DNA of 64,000 nucleotides from Siphonodentalium dalli (taxonomy: Eukaryota > Mollusca > Scaphopoda > Gadilida > Siphonodentaliidae): assembly GCA_032622095.1 (NCBI GenBank), contig CP136063.1:87335980-87399979 (forward strand), in the 5' to 3' direction. Below the pieces are notes generated by a model that made no database searches, was not told the DNA's origin, and saw nothing but the letters and a program-made list of their open reading frames with translations. Shown one piece after another: positions 1 to 10,662 of this stretch (position 1 is the first letter of the stretch; each line of letters starts with the position of its first letter). The position numbers and the translations under genes are program-made.

Positions 1-478
1 TATAACGGCATAATTCTGATGCCACTATATATCGTATAATGACTTATATCGAGAACTGATGTAGTATAGACAACCATGTTGGACGCCATCGTGAATAACA
101 AAGTTTCCCCAACGTGGATTTTTGCGGATTTTGGATATGTTGTTCCTGATGCTTTTCCGCGTCGAATGACACCGAAAACAGCTTGTAAACAATTTGTTCT
201 AGGTTCACCTCAAAATCGAGTCTCAACGACCAGACTATATCTGTAATTAATCTTTTCAAAGTCTTTCACCCAACACAACTTTCCATTAATGATTAACTTT
301 AAATAGTCGAAGACAATGTCATTCCATCCAGTCAGCCTCGTGTGACGTCACATATATGTCACCACCAATGATTATTTTGATGACCATGCCGAAATCGACA
401 ATCAAATCGTGTCTGCGAAATTTACATGAACATGGTGTAACTTGCAACTAGTTCAGTCGGCTTATTTCCTTTGATGTG
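1..478. other. 5' flank, no gene recognised
   Basis: AT-rich sequence with short unconvincing open frames. A palindromic TGACGTCA (CRE-like) word lies near 343-350, about 130 bp before the exon-like segment at 479, and could be a promoter element. Nothing else is supported. Confidence 0.3.
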
Positions 479-605
479 ATGTCTTTGAATTGGGATCAAA
501 GAAAAATGCTGTTTGATGAATTGTTATCAAAAACGGGCCGTGGATATGTCGTCATGCACGTGGCTACATCAAACTATTTGTTGTGGAATAGCCTAGAATA
601 CATGG
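479..605 (+). CDS. Candidate first coding exon of an unrecognised gene
   Basis: An ATG at 479 opens a frame of 42 codons that runs into a strong splice donor (GTAAGT at 606), leaving the exon in phase 1. The peptide begins MSLNWDQRKMLFDELLSK and has ordinary protein composition, unlike the low-complexity frames around it. I do not recognise the family. The phase happens to fit COX5A exon 2 at 5221, but the sequence lacks the Arg/Ser-rich amphipathic character of a mitochondrial presequence, so I do not join them. It could be an exon of a separate small gene ending near 1261, or chance. Confidence 0.3.
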
Positions 606-1039
606 GTAAGTTAATGCATTGCATCGTCGATTCGTCGATACAATACATTACAATAAATACACCGAGGCCCCATACCACAGCCTCTGCAGGACGTGTGCCT
701 GTATTCGATCACAAGTCCGCCCATACCTACCTATATACTTACCCAAACGTATACTTATGTATATATACTGTGTACTGGCATATTACTACGGTTGTTGCTT
801 GCTTCTAATTCTAAGTATTATATAACACATATAACATATTCTGGTATAATTATTACAATAATGGGAATCGGAACCTGAATCGGCCGATTGTGATCTCAAA
901 TATTATAATCGGCAATTGGCGCAAGGCTCTATTTGACAATCGGCTCATCACTAAAATCTTCCATCATAACAGGAATATTCACCTATGTCATGGCGTCACA
1001 AACCATGGTTAGCAGCTAACGTTTCTAAAATGTTCTCTC

Positions 1040-1261
1040 ATGGACGCGGTAAACAAATTTACCATGGTTTCACATGCTAAGAAGTTTTTACACGTGTTTC
1101 AAGAACACCATACAGGTTTTACGGACAACGTTGTCGTTAAATGTAGTTTGGACTTGGATTCAAAGGAAACGTTTAACGTTGAAAAGGAGTGTTTTGTTGG
1201 CGATATTTTAAACACTTTTAAAGTGAAAATGGTAGCATATGTTGGTATAGGATATTTTTGA
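1040..1261 (+). CDS. Candidate terminal exon of an unrecognised gene
   Basis: A frame of 73 codons from an internal ATG at 1040 to TGA at 1259-1261. It is well mixed in composition (hydrophobic, charged and Cys residues; ends FKVKMVAYVGIGYF) and is followed by AATAAA at 1322-1327, as expected of a last exon. A weak acceptor (TTAGCAG before 1016) would extend the frame upstream by eight codons, but its phase does not match the donor at 606, so a direct join of the two segments fails and another exon or acceptor would be needed. No family recognised; function unknown. Confidence 0.28.
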   Translation: MDAVNKFTMVSHAKKFLHVFQEHHTGFTDNVVVKCSLDLDSKETFNVEKECFVGDILNTFKVKMVAYVGIGYF

Positions 1262-1321
1262 TTGAATTGGTATTGAATATTTACTTTTTATAGTACAATG
1301 TACTTTGTGATTTTAAATACA

Positions 1322-1327
1322 AATAAA
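1322..1327 (+). terminator. Polyadenylation signal AATAAA
   Basis: Canonical AATAAA 60 bp after the stop codon at 1261. It supports a transcript end here if the 1040-1261 frame is real. Single hexamers are common in AT-rich DNA, so the support is modest. Confidence 0.3.
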
Positions 1328-1329
1328 TA

Positions 1330-4300
1330 CTATGCTATTCTATTATATGCCTTGTGTCTTGCTGATCTCCTTCCACTATCATAATGAAGCTTCCAGCATT
1401 CAAATCACACCTGACATGTATATATACATGGGAAAGGGAGAACTTTTGGGAGATTTCCACCAAAAAAAAAAAACCCAAAAAAAATATTTTCCCTGCTCAC
1501 ACGCACCTATATTTTTCAGCTCCGTTAGGGGAAACAAAGGTAATTTTTTTTAGGCCTTATAGAATCACAATCAATAACTGATTTGTAGAAAAATTAGTTG
1601 CTGAGAAATATGTTTTTATTTATTTTTTATATTGGAAATACAAACTCAAATTAGTAATTACATTTGTTCCCAACACAATATGGCCCTATGTACAGTTAAT
1701 AGCATTCACTTACAAGTCACAAATCATATGTAGTAGTGTTATAGTGTGTGATTGAATGTTTTGTGTTCATAACACAAACATATAGTAGTAGTAGTATAAT
1801 CAGAGCAGAGGTGGCAACAGTTGGGGTGGATAGGTCAGGATAGGACAGCTTCATTCTTTCAGTACGGTAGGATAAACAGGGGTAAAGGCAATAAACTGAT
1901 ATAAAACACTGAAAAGTGGAAATTTACCAGAACAGAATGTGGCGGACAAGATCATTTGATCGTTTCAAGCACCTTGAGAGATTGCATCCCAAATCCCAAG
2001 TGGATCAGTCATAAGATGCATTGTGGATTATACTGTCTTGAGTTGCCTCAAGTTACTGCCTATAACTTATTTAATTACATATCTTTAACTCACATTTTTT
2101 ACTCATATTTAATTGTCAGTGAAATATCAAAGCGCAATATTTATTTTCGGACAGTACACATTTTATATGTTTTGTAGTTTTTAAATTAATTAATGACACA
2201 AACACACACAAAACTGACAACATATTCATTTGGCCTATATGTTTATATGACCATGAGTAGCAAATGTTGTGTACTCATTTCATTGCAACATGTGCAGCAC
2301 TTACCTGTGCCAAATCTGATTGACATATACATGTATCAAATTAATATCATTGGTTTGTGAGCTGGCCACTTATCGCTTTATTTGTGGATCACGATTCAAG
2401 CAATTTAGATTACATTTGTATTTAACATGTACATCAAGAAAGAAGCAAACACAAAACTAGGACCTGCAATTACTTTCATTTTGCTCTGATCCAGAAAAAC
2501 AAAGATAAACATTACTACCAAGCCAAGGACGTCGTGAGTGTTGGGTATATCTCGCCACTGGTATGAGTAGGCCCCCTATACCCATTTCCACCAAGCACCC
2601 AACCCACCCTCAGTTGTGTTAATTTTAAATTTGCTCAGCCCCGTCCCAATATAATCGACCTGCCAACTAGCACTGCATGAAGTGTCTGGATTCATCCCTG
2701 TCAGAGGTTACTATCACAGCAGTTACATGGCACACGAAAACTGATTGTACACAGAATGCAATATACTAATTAATATATCTATTTATAACAGAACAATTGA
2801 AATTACAAAATTATCATTTGGTGTTTTAAAAATATATTCTTTTTATTTTGTGGTTTTCTCGGGGAGGATTATATGGCTTGGGCACTCCATTTGGTGGATG
2901 CACCTTATCATATACATATGGGCACCATCCCTTGGGCGAGATCCAACATCCTGAATCCAGGTAATTATATTCACACCCTCCTTAAGGATGTAGTGAAAGG
3001 TCTGGTGTTTGGGGTGTTTGTTAATATTTTACAGTGCTTAGTTTGTGTGTATTTTAAATTTATTCTGTTTTTTATTGGCAGCACCCGATCTGCAACTTGA
3101 CATATTTTGTTGATCTACTTTTCTCCGATGTGTTTCCACTGTCCATCAGAAAAATTGAATTAATTCTGAAATGACCGTCAGAACTCGTCACAAATTGCAG
3201 ATGATATCCAAACATATTCATTCTCAAGAATCAACAGGATTTTCGGAGATCAAGTGCATCTGTGGCTTTTGCCACGACGATAAACAGCAACTGACCCGTT
3301 ACTGCCTGTGACCCGTTACTGCCTGTGACCCGTTACTGCCTGAATGACTGTATTTACCTAGGAGGTCGGCTTGGGTTTTTTTTTCCATTTGAAAGTTGGT
3401 GTATTTATATTTGAATTTTAAGAGGGAGGTAAAGTGGAAAATTTATTATTTTTCTCCTATAGGGTTTCCATGTTAAAAATTTGAAACAAAATCCTGACGA
3501 CATAAATTTTAGTACAGATTCTATGAATGTACCTTCATGTAATTCCTGACTCCGTCTAGTGACAAGGCGTCGTCGATTTTCGAAAAACGTACCCATTATC
3601 AAAATATCACACTTCAAAAAACTTTACGAGCAACAGAAATTGGGGAAATTATGTCCGCCATTGGTGGAGTTATCGTTCCTGTGTTGATAAATGTGCTTAT
3701 TTTACGATGTTGAAAATAAAACGAACTGGCTGTTATGACAACACATGATCCATAACACAATTGGATAATCGTTTGTTGAGTAACACTGTATTGTTTTCAT
3801 AAGCGATCGCGCCATCGATTACTTAGTCGGAATTTCGACGTAAACATCAACAAGCCATGCAATAAGCATATCACTCCGCCGAAATAGTTCGGAATATACA
3901 TAGACGATATTAAGTAATAATATCACATAATACGTAATGTTAATGTCAAATACTTACACCATATGGCAGAAAAACTACACCTCGTCATTATTAAATGTTG
4001 ATATCATCTTTCTTGTATGGTTTAAAATACCGACCGCGTGATTGAAATTTGGTGTAGTTACATCTAACGTGGTTGTTCGGCGACTACCGCCTACCTGATA
4101 AATTCTCCCCGCGAAATAAACTTCAGGGCTAATAAATAGTCAAAGTTTGACTGGTAAGGAATCAATTTATTGATAAAACATAGTATATACCGGTACGTGT
4201 GTGTTAGATGCATCAGAATGTTATTGACGATCGCTTCTTTGATCGACACGTACAGCTTAAAATTGAAAAGTGATATCTTGTTTGTTTCCAGCCGAAATCG

Positions 4301-4954
4301 AAACTCATGACGAAAGGTAAACAGGAAGTATGAAAAGCTATTTCGCTGTGCAGGATATTTGGGACTGTACATTTTTGCATACATGTATTATTGATAGTAA
4401 AGTGGTGCTCCATAGTTTTTAGAAATAGTTCTTGCAAATGGATGTCTTTTTGGGTGGTTTATTCCCATATATTAAGTTTTAATTTCTGGAGTTTTAGGTT
4501 TGAAACTAGGAAATCCGCTAGGCGTTGTCACTGCATGGTAGTATTAGCTACATGTTGATACCTCCTATTTGATTTTCCTACCTGTGAGTATTTTCGTCTC
4601 AAAATTTTTGTGTTTTGACTTTCAAATACATCTTTTTAGGAATGACAAATTTATTACTTATCAGATATACTTAATCTTGGATTATTGTAGTATGTCTGTG
4701 AACAAACATATTTTTAATTTTTTGGTCGTTTAAATCAAAAATGCATGGATTTCAACCGGTTCCCATTTCTGGAATTGTGCCACTTTACCTCCCTCTTAAC
4801 AATAACATCAATTTTTATGAAACTCTTTTTCAAAATTTTTTGAGGATAATTTTGCGTTATTAATATTATTCCCCAAAACACAGTCCACATACTGTGACAT
4901 AGGCCTATAGATCTGGTGTTCCATAAAAATTTCAAGAGAAGAGTTTCACCATCC
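1330..4954. other. Noncoding region, no gene recognised
   Basis: AT-rich intergenic or first-intron sequence. I looked here for COX5A exon 1 (an ATG followed by an Arg-rich presequence and a phase-1 donor) and found none. The region holds a small 17-bp tandem repeat at 3292. The open frames present are short and unlike known proteins. Confidence 0.4.
3292..3342. repeat. 17-bp tandem repeat, 3 perfect copies
   Basis: The 17-mer TGACCCGTTACTGCCTG is present three times head to tail without a mismatch (3292, 3309, 3326). The identity implies a young minisatellite, probably length-variable between individuals. Confidence 0.95.
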
Positions 4955-4958
4955 TTAA

Positions 4959-5171
4959 CCTTTTGATGTGAGCTGTGCTGGTGCAGCATTGAAGACCCAT
5001 AGGAAGCCTCGCATATATAAGAGAATGTATTATCCGGCTTACAAGATCACGGTAATATTGTTAGGCCAATGCATTCTCTTATATATGTGAGCCACCCTAT
5101 GAGTGCATATATAAGAGAATGCATTGGCACAATGTTTTGCAAAATTTCAAGAAGCTCCAGTCATGAAAGGG
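4959..5171. mobile_element. PiggyBac-like MITE flanked by TTAA
   Basis: A 213-bp segment begins CCTTTTGATG and ends CATGAAAGGG with TTAA directly outside both ends (4955-4958 and 5172-5175), the target duplication of piggyBac elements. Inside are inverted copies of a 'TATATAAGAGAATG' motif. A related copy with the same 3' half lies at 58838-58946. No transposase frame. It sits just before the acceptor of COX5A exon 2. Confidence 0.6.
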
Positions 5172-5220
5172 TTAAATACTCGGTATCAAGCAAGCTAATT
5201 TTACTGTTTCATCATTTCAG

Positions 5221-5351
5221 TGACATGTGTGCGGCATTCAGGTGGGGGACCAGTAGAAAGTGATGACGCTTTTGATAAGAGATATGAAGGCTACTTCAAT
5301 GACCCTAAAATCGATGGATGGGGGGTCAGAAAGCATATCAATGACATGCAG
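5221..5351 (+). CDS. COX5A: Cytochrome c oxidase subunit 5A, exon 2
   Basis: COX5A (Va in mammals) is a nuclear-encoded matrix-side subunit of respiratory complex IV. The exon starts after a good acceptor (TTTCATCATTTCAG, ending at 5220) with two bases completing a codon, and ends in phase 0 before GTATGT. It encodes TCVRHSGGGPVESDDAFDK and then RYEGYFNDPKIDGW.VRKHIND, the start of the mature protein. The 'YF(N)xPxID.W..RK.IN' pattern is the family signature and aligns without gaps to the human mature N-terminus. The 'VRHSGG' stretch is where the presequence is removed in the family, so the targeting peptide should lie in the preceding, unseen exon. Confidence 0.95.
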
Positions 5352-6293
5352 GTATGTAACCAGCGCGATCATATGGTGTGAATTCAATGTAGCACAATAC
5401 ACTTTCAAATGATACATGTATCATGTCATTTGTACCACGATACAGGAAATCAAGAAATTTTGAAGAGCAAAACCTGCAATGTTCTCTCAAGTTTGCATGT
5501 CTACCGTATTATAAATGCATATTTGACTCATCTAGCTAACTATTAAACTGCATTTTAGTTTAAAATTAACTCTATGTCCAGTTATAAACATGTTTGTTAT
5601 GATAATTCAGGCTGTATTCATTTGGGAATACTAATTTAGTCTATTGTGATATGTATCGTATCAAGACCAAGTGTATCATTACAGCCGTGATGCAACTTCC
5701 TTCATCTTCACCAGCCTTTATACTGAGGTGGCAGTGAGGCCTACTAGTAGATGAAAATCATATTTGAACTGCTATGGACTCTATTGAGCCTTGTTTCGGT
5801 ATGGTAGCTACCGGTTGGAAGGGAAATATTTTCCTCACAGACAAGAATTTGGAATTGCTGCTGAAAAAAAAGAAGAGATAAATATGAGTACATCTCCATT
5901 ATGGTCACTGTATCGCGATATGTACTGAATCATAGGCATTGAATCGTAATACGTATTGTATCGTGAGAAAATGTATTGTTACAGCCCTACTATGAATCTG
6001 GAAACATATTGTAGCTTTTCTATGTACAATTCTTTCTGATAAAGTCAATCGATTTGACACCCACTTGTGCTGTCAGATTACATGTACAACAGCACCATTC
6101 AATTTGACGCCCCTTATGCTTTCTAATAGCTTCATTCAATTTGACATCCTCTCCATCTTTCTGATAACTTCATTCAATTTGATACCCTCATATCCTTTCA
6201 GATATTATATCATTCAATCTGACACTTCAATAATATTGTATCATATACTTTCTGGATAGTTTCATTGAGTTTAACAATTCTCGTTTATTTCAG
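5352..6293 (+). other. COX5A intron, GT..AG
   Basis: Intron of 942 bp between GTATGT at 5352 and TTTATTTCAG at 6293. It contains a diverged short-period repeat at its 3' end (see 6045-6275) and no other recognisable feature. Confidence 0.85.
6045..6275. repeat. Diverged tandem repeat with TTCATTCAATTTGAC core
   Basis: The core TTCATTCAATTTGACAYCC recurs about five times (near 6051, 6099, 6138, 6175, 6215, weakly 6266) with spacing of 37-51 bp, separated by variants of CTTTCTGATAACT. An old, decayed minisatellite immediately before the exon 3 acceptor. Confidence 0.7.
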
Positions 6294-6398
6294 GGAATGG
6301 ATCTTGTTCCAGAACCCACAATAATCAAGGCAGCCCTGAACGCATGTAGACGTTTAGATGATTTTGCTCTAGCAATTAGATATTTGGAATCTGTTAAA
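6294..6398 (+). CDS. COX5A: Cytochrome c oxidase subunit 5A, exon 3
   Basis: A 105-bp, phase 0-0 exon, 35 residues: [20 protein letters not shown] followed by [15 protein letters not shown]. 'DxVPEPxII.AAL.ACRRL.DFA..(I/V)R.LE.VK' is the most conserved block of COX5A, forming helices on the matrix face of complex IV. Borders are TTTATTTCAG before and GTAAGT after. Identity to the animal family is unambiguous; no key residue is missing. Confidence 0.97.
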
Positions 6399-6625
6399 GT
6401 AAGTAACAGGAACATTTCATTCCAGACTGAAGGTGGAATTATTTTTAGTCCAACTGAAGTTGACTCACTTGACCGCATGGACTGTCAAGCTGAGCTATTT
6501 TCATGTATTAGCATCCATATGTATCTATGTAATGTTCAGCCTTGACATTATTTTATTTGAGTGCCTGACATTTTGTCAGGCACCAAATGGACATGGTCTG
6601 ACATTTCAAAAGTACCTGACATGTC

Positions 6626-8905
6626 TTTTTATGTTTACCCATACCATAGTATGGTAAACATAGTGTCGTTGTCCGGATTGACCACTTGTCGTTAGTCCGT
6701 GCGTCTGGCTGTCTGTCTGTCTATAGACACTTTACGCATGGTGCGATAACTCGAACATTTTATATCTGATCGGAACCAAATTTTGTATATGAATTTCTCA
6801 GCATAAAAGACAGATCGAGTTCGAATATGGGTTTGATCCGATATTTTTTAATGGAGATATGGCCCTTTGACATAGAATTTCTGCATATTTTGATAAATCA
6901 ACCATTTTTCAACTGATAACAACCAAATTTGGTATGCGAGTTTCTCAACTCAAAATACAAATCCAGATTTAATATGGGTTAGATCCAACATTTTATACCA
7001 GAGTTGTGGCCTTTTTAGCTCAACTTTACTTTGTAAAGTTTGAGCTATTGCCATGGCTTTGTCGTCCGTCGTCCATGTGTGTGTGTGTGCGTGCGTATGT
7101 GATGCGTCAACAATTTCCTTTAGCACGGGCTACAGGTCATACCTTTGGTCGGATCATTATAAAATTTGTCATAGCTGTCGACATTGACATGTAGATGGGA
7201 ACGAGTCATTTTGGGGTCATTCGGGAAAAAAACATGGCCGCCAGTGGCCATCTTGGATTTAAAATTCAATCCATTAGCACGGGCTACAGGTCCTACCGCT
7301 CGTCTGATCATCATGAAATTTGTCATGGATGTTAATATTGACATGTAGATGGGAACGAGTCATTTTGGGGTCGTTCGGCCAAAAAACATGGCCGCCAGCA
7401 GCCATTTTGGATTTTACTCTTTGCATGACTAAATTGTTTGGCACGGGGTACAGGTCCTACCTTTGATCGAATCATTATGAAATTTGTCATGGATGTAAAA
7501 ATGACATATAGATGGGAACGTGTCATTTTTGGGTCGTTGGGCCATAAAACATGGCCGCTGGAAGCCATCTTGGATGACTAACTCCTTTGGCACGGGCTAC
7601 AGGTCGTACCTTTGGTCGGATCATTATGAAATTTGTCATGGGCGTTGACATGTAGATGGGAACGAGTCATTTTGGGGTCATTCGGCAAAAAAACATGGCT
7701 GCCAGTGGCCATCTTGGATTTCAAAATTCAATCCATTAGCACGGGCTACAGGCCAGAGTGTTCGTCTGATCATCATGTAATATGTCATGGAAGTTAATAT
7801 TGACATGTAGATGGGAACAAGTAATTTTGGGGTTGTTCGCCAGCAGCCATCTTGGATTTTACTCTTTGCATGACTAAATCCTTTGGCACGGGCTACGGGT
7901 CGTACCTTTGGTCGGATAATCATGAAATTTGTCATGGATGTTAACAATAGCATGTAGATGGGAACGAGTCATTTTGGGGTCATTCGGCAAAAATACATGG
8001 CCGCCAGCAGCCATCTTGGATTTTGTTCTTTGCATGACTAAATCGTTTGGCACGGGCTACAGGTCGTACCTTTGGTCGCATCATTATGAAATTTGTCATG
8101 GCTGTTGACATTGACATATAGATGGGAACGAGTCATTTTGGGGTCATTCGGCAAAAAAACATGGCCGCCAGTGGCCATCTTGGATTTCATAATTCAATAA
8201 ATTAGCACAGACTACAGCCCGGAATGTTCGTTTGATCATCATGAAATTTGTCGTGGATGTTAATATTGACATGTAGATGGGAACGAGTCATTTTGGGGTC
8301 ATTCGGCCAAAAAACATGGCCACCAGTGGCCATCTTGGATTTCAAAATTCAATTCATTAGCACGGGCTACAGGTCGTACTGTTAGTCTGATCATCATGAA
8401 ATTTGTCATGGATGTTAATATAGACATGTAGATGGGAACGAGTAATTTTGGGGTCGTTCCACCAAAATACATGTCCGCCAGCAGCCATCTTGGATTTTAC
8501 TCTTTGCATGACTAAATCATTTGACACAGGCTACAGGTCGTATCTTTTGTCGGATCATCATGAAATTTGTGATGGATGTTAACAATGACATGTAAATGGG
8601 AACGAGTCTTTTTGGGGTCATTCGTCAAAAAAACATGGCTGCCAGTGGCCATCTTGGATTTTACTCTTTGCATACATGTAACTAGGCCTTTCAACTTAAC
8701 GCATTCCTAATCACTCCATTGACTGTAACACAAGAAATTATTCCCTTTCCCAAGTTGAGCTACAGTGTCATTGACACTTTCATTTCAACTAAGAATTGAT
8801 CAGATTACCATAGCAGTCAACAACTAATTGATTACCAGCAGTATCACTTTAGTGATTTATGGCTCTTTTTCGAAAAAAAATATTCACTCTTAAAAAAATT
8901 AATTT
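6626..8905 (+). mobile_element. Helentron-like element (TTTATGTTTACC family), interrupted
   Basis: Begins in a T-run followed by a 5' hairpin (ATGTTTACC ... GGTAAACAT, 6631-6661), then a GTCTGTCTGTC microsatellite and diverged ~150-bp units ('ATCCGATCGGAACCAAATTTGG'-like). The same start and units occur at 48260. At 7013 the element is broken by a second Helentron-like element; its own sequence resumes at 8786 ('TCAACTAAGAATTG', compare 48532) and continues to the A-rich segment near 8905. No protein-coding frame, so non-autonomous. Confidence 0.65.
7013..8785 (+). mobile_element. Helentron/pearl-like element with ~155-bp tandem core, nested
   Basis: A 5' end TTTTTAGCTCAACTTTAC pairs with GTAAAGTTTGAGCTA to make a terminal hairpin. 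A GTCC/GTGT-rich stretch follows, then ten tandem units of 147-164 bp, each reading '...GCACGGGCTACAGGTCGTACC ... GAAATTTGTCATGGATGTTAA ... GATGGGAACGAGTCATTTTGG ... ATGGCCGCCAG.GGCCATCTTGG'. The 3' end has AGTTGAGCTA (inverted match to the 5' TAGCTCAACT) and a hairpin AGTGTCATTGACACT followed by TTCATT. These traits match non-autonomous Helentron elements carrying satellites. It inserted in a T-run of the surrounding element. A sister copy lies at 30039. Confidence 0.75.
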
Positions 8906-10080
8906 AGTTTGAATTCCTTGCCCTATTTAACATAAGCCTGTGATATATTGACAGCTCTGCTATATAACAGATATTAATCGGTCAGCAGTGAGGTGTTTAT
9001 CTTGATTGCTGTTTTGGGTAGAATTTTATACATTATCATTATATTGGAATCTCTTGATCAAGTATTGCATGTCCAGGTCACCTTTTCACATTTAACCCAA
9101 GGCTGTGGTGGTGGAACCCACATTTCGGCAAAAAAAAAAAAATGCTCGACAATACAGCTGGACAATAGAATAAATTTTATTTAATAGCACATTATTACCA
9201 ATAAAAATGTGAATCCGGCGTCGGATGTTTGTCTGTGTCTGGCCACTTATTTTAAGGCTTGGTAATGTTAGTCCATAATTCCTTTCACTTAAGCTCAAAT
9301 GTTTTACAGGTATTCAGCAGGAATGTTTGATCATGTCACTAGGTGTTAAAGAGTTAGCACAGTTGATTGGAATGTTCTATAGACTGATAGATTTTACTAC
9401 TTCTATTATGAAACGTAATTCTGGGAGACTATATGATAATATGCAAGGTATATTGAACAACCTGATATGATGTTAAGGGAAAGAACCTTGTGATGATGGT
9501 GTAAATAATCATGAACCTATTTAAGCCTGATGCATAATAATAACATGAATGCTTCATTAATCTTTTAGACTCTTTGTATGCAAGTTGTCTTCAATATACC
9601 TGTGGTTTAAATATCACCATTCGATAATATAGGCCAATAATATAATATAATAATGTATAGTATTGAGCCAATAATTAGGCACCTTCAGACCTAAGTTCTG
9701 CCCAGGACAGGCACATCGTTGAGTAGAAAGGAGGGTTCATATGGATACTGTACTGATAGGCCGTATTTGGATGTCCCTTGTAATGGGGCATTGAAGTGTG
9801 TCTGCATATATAGGTCTAGTCAAGTGAGGTGAAATCAGTTGTCTGGAGACAACATACCGGTATTCAGTCTTTGTCTGGATTCTGGTCTGCAAAGCTGAAT
9901 TGACGTTTTGACATCATGAAACGTGTCATGATATCTTAACTAGTTTTCATTTAGCTAACCAACAAAATTGATCTAAAATGAAATTATCTATTTATAATAA
10001 CCGTTTATAAAATAAATAAATAAAAATAATTTAATTGATCATTATTATCACAAAGGAGTTCATCAGAAGTTGTGGAAATA
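8906..10080. other. Intron sequence, nothing recognised
   Basis: Part of the 10.5-kb COX5A intron. AT-rich, no repeat family member recognised and no convincing open frame. Confidence 0.4.
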
Positions 10081-10084
10081 CATG

Positions 10085-10560
10085 TAACAAATTTGCTTTT
10101 CATCAATAACCAAATACTTCGGCACACCCTACAGGTCACATCCCTCATCCGATCATCGCCAAACTTCATATGGATCTTTGGGGTGGCCTTTAGAGCTGTC
10201 AATTTATTTTCAATATTTTTAAACATGCCTGCCAGCAGCCATCTTGTTTATCTGGAAATGTGTTTTTGTTTGTCCGTCCTTGCATTTATCTTAACCAATG
10301 GTTATAGGGGATGAATGAAATTTGGTTTGGAGGGTTCATCATCATGACTGCTTTTAAAAGAAGGGCAAATGACATTCACGATTTCCATTTTAAAGTTATC
10401 CTTCTTTGTTTTATATCTGGAAATATTATTTTTGTCCGTTAGCGCAGATATCTCAGCCCAGGGTTTTTGGATCTGAATGAAATTTGGTATGGAGGTTTGC
10501 CATCATGAATGACGTTTACAGTTTAATTTTATCGCCCTTAGATTTTGGTCTGTCTGGCTT
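10085..10560 (+). repeat. Degenerate Helentron-like units
   Basis: Contains decayed versions of the tandem unit (GGCACACCCTACAGGTCACA at 10122, GCCTGCCAGCAGCCATCTTG at 10228) and two 'TGAATGAAATTTGGT(T/A)TGGAGG' segments at 10311 and 10474 with nearby TTTGTCCGT. Old and truncated at both ends. Confidence 0.55.
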
Positions 10561-10662
10561 GATAACTCAAACAAATAATTTTTGGTATTCATGCAGATTT
10601 TATTTAGTCATCACAGGCTAGATTAAGACCTCTATCGAATTAAGCCACATCAGAAAATTAAT

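Noticed and set aside
7120-8694. Series of minus-strand frames with repeated 'MTNFMMIR..VGPVARA' peptides
   Set aside because: They are translations of the tandem units of a Helentron-like element, in different frames with different stops; not a gene.
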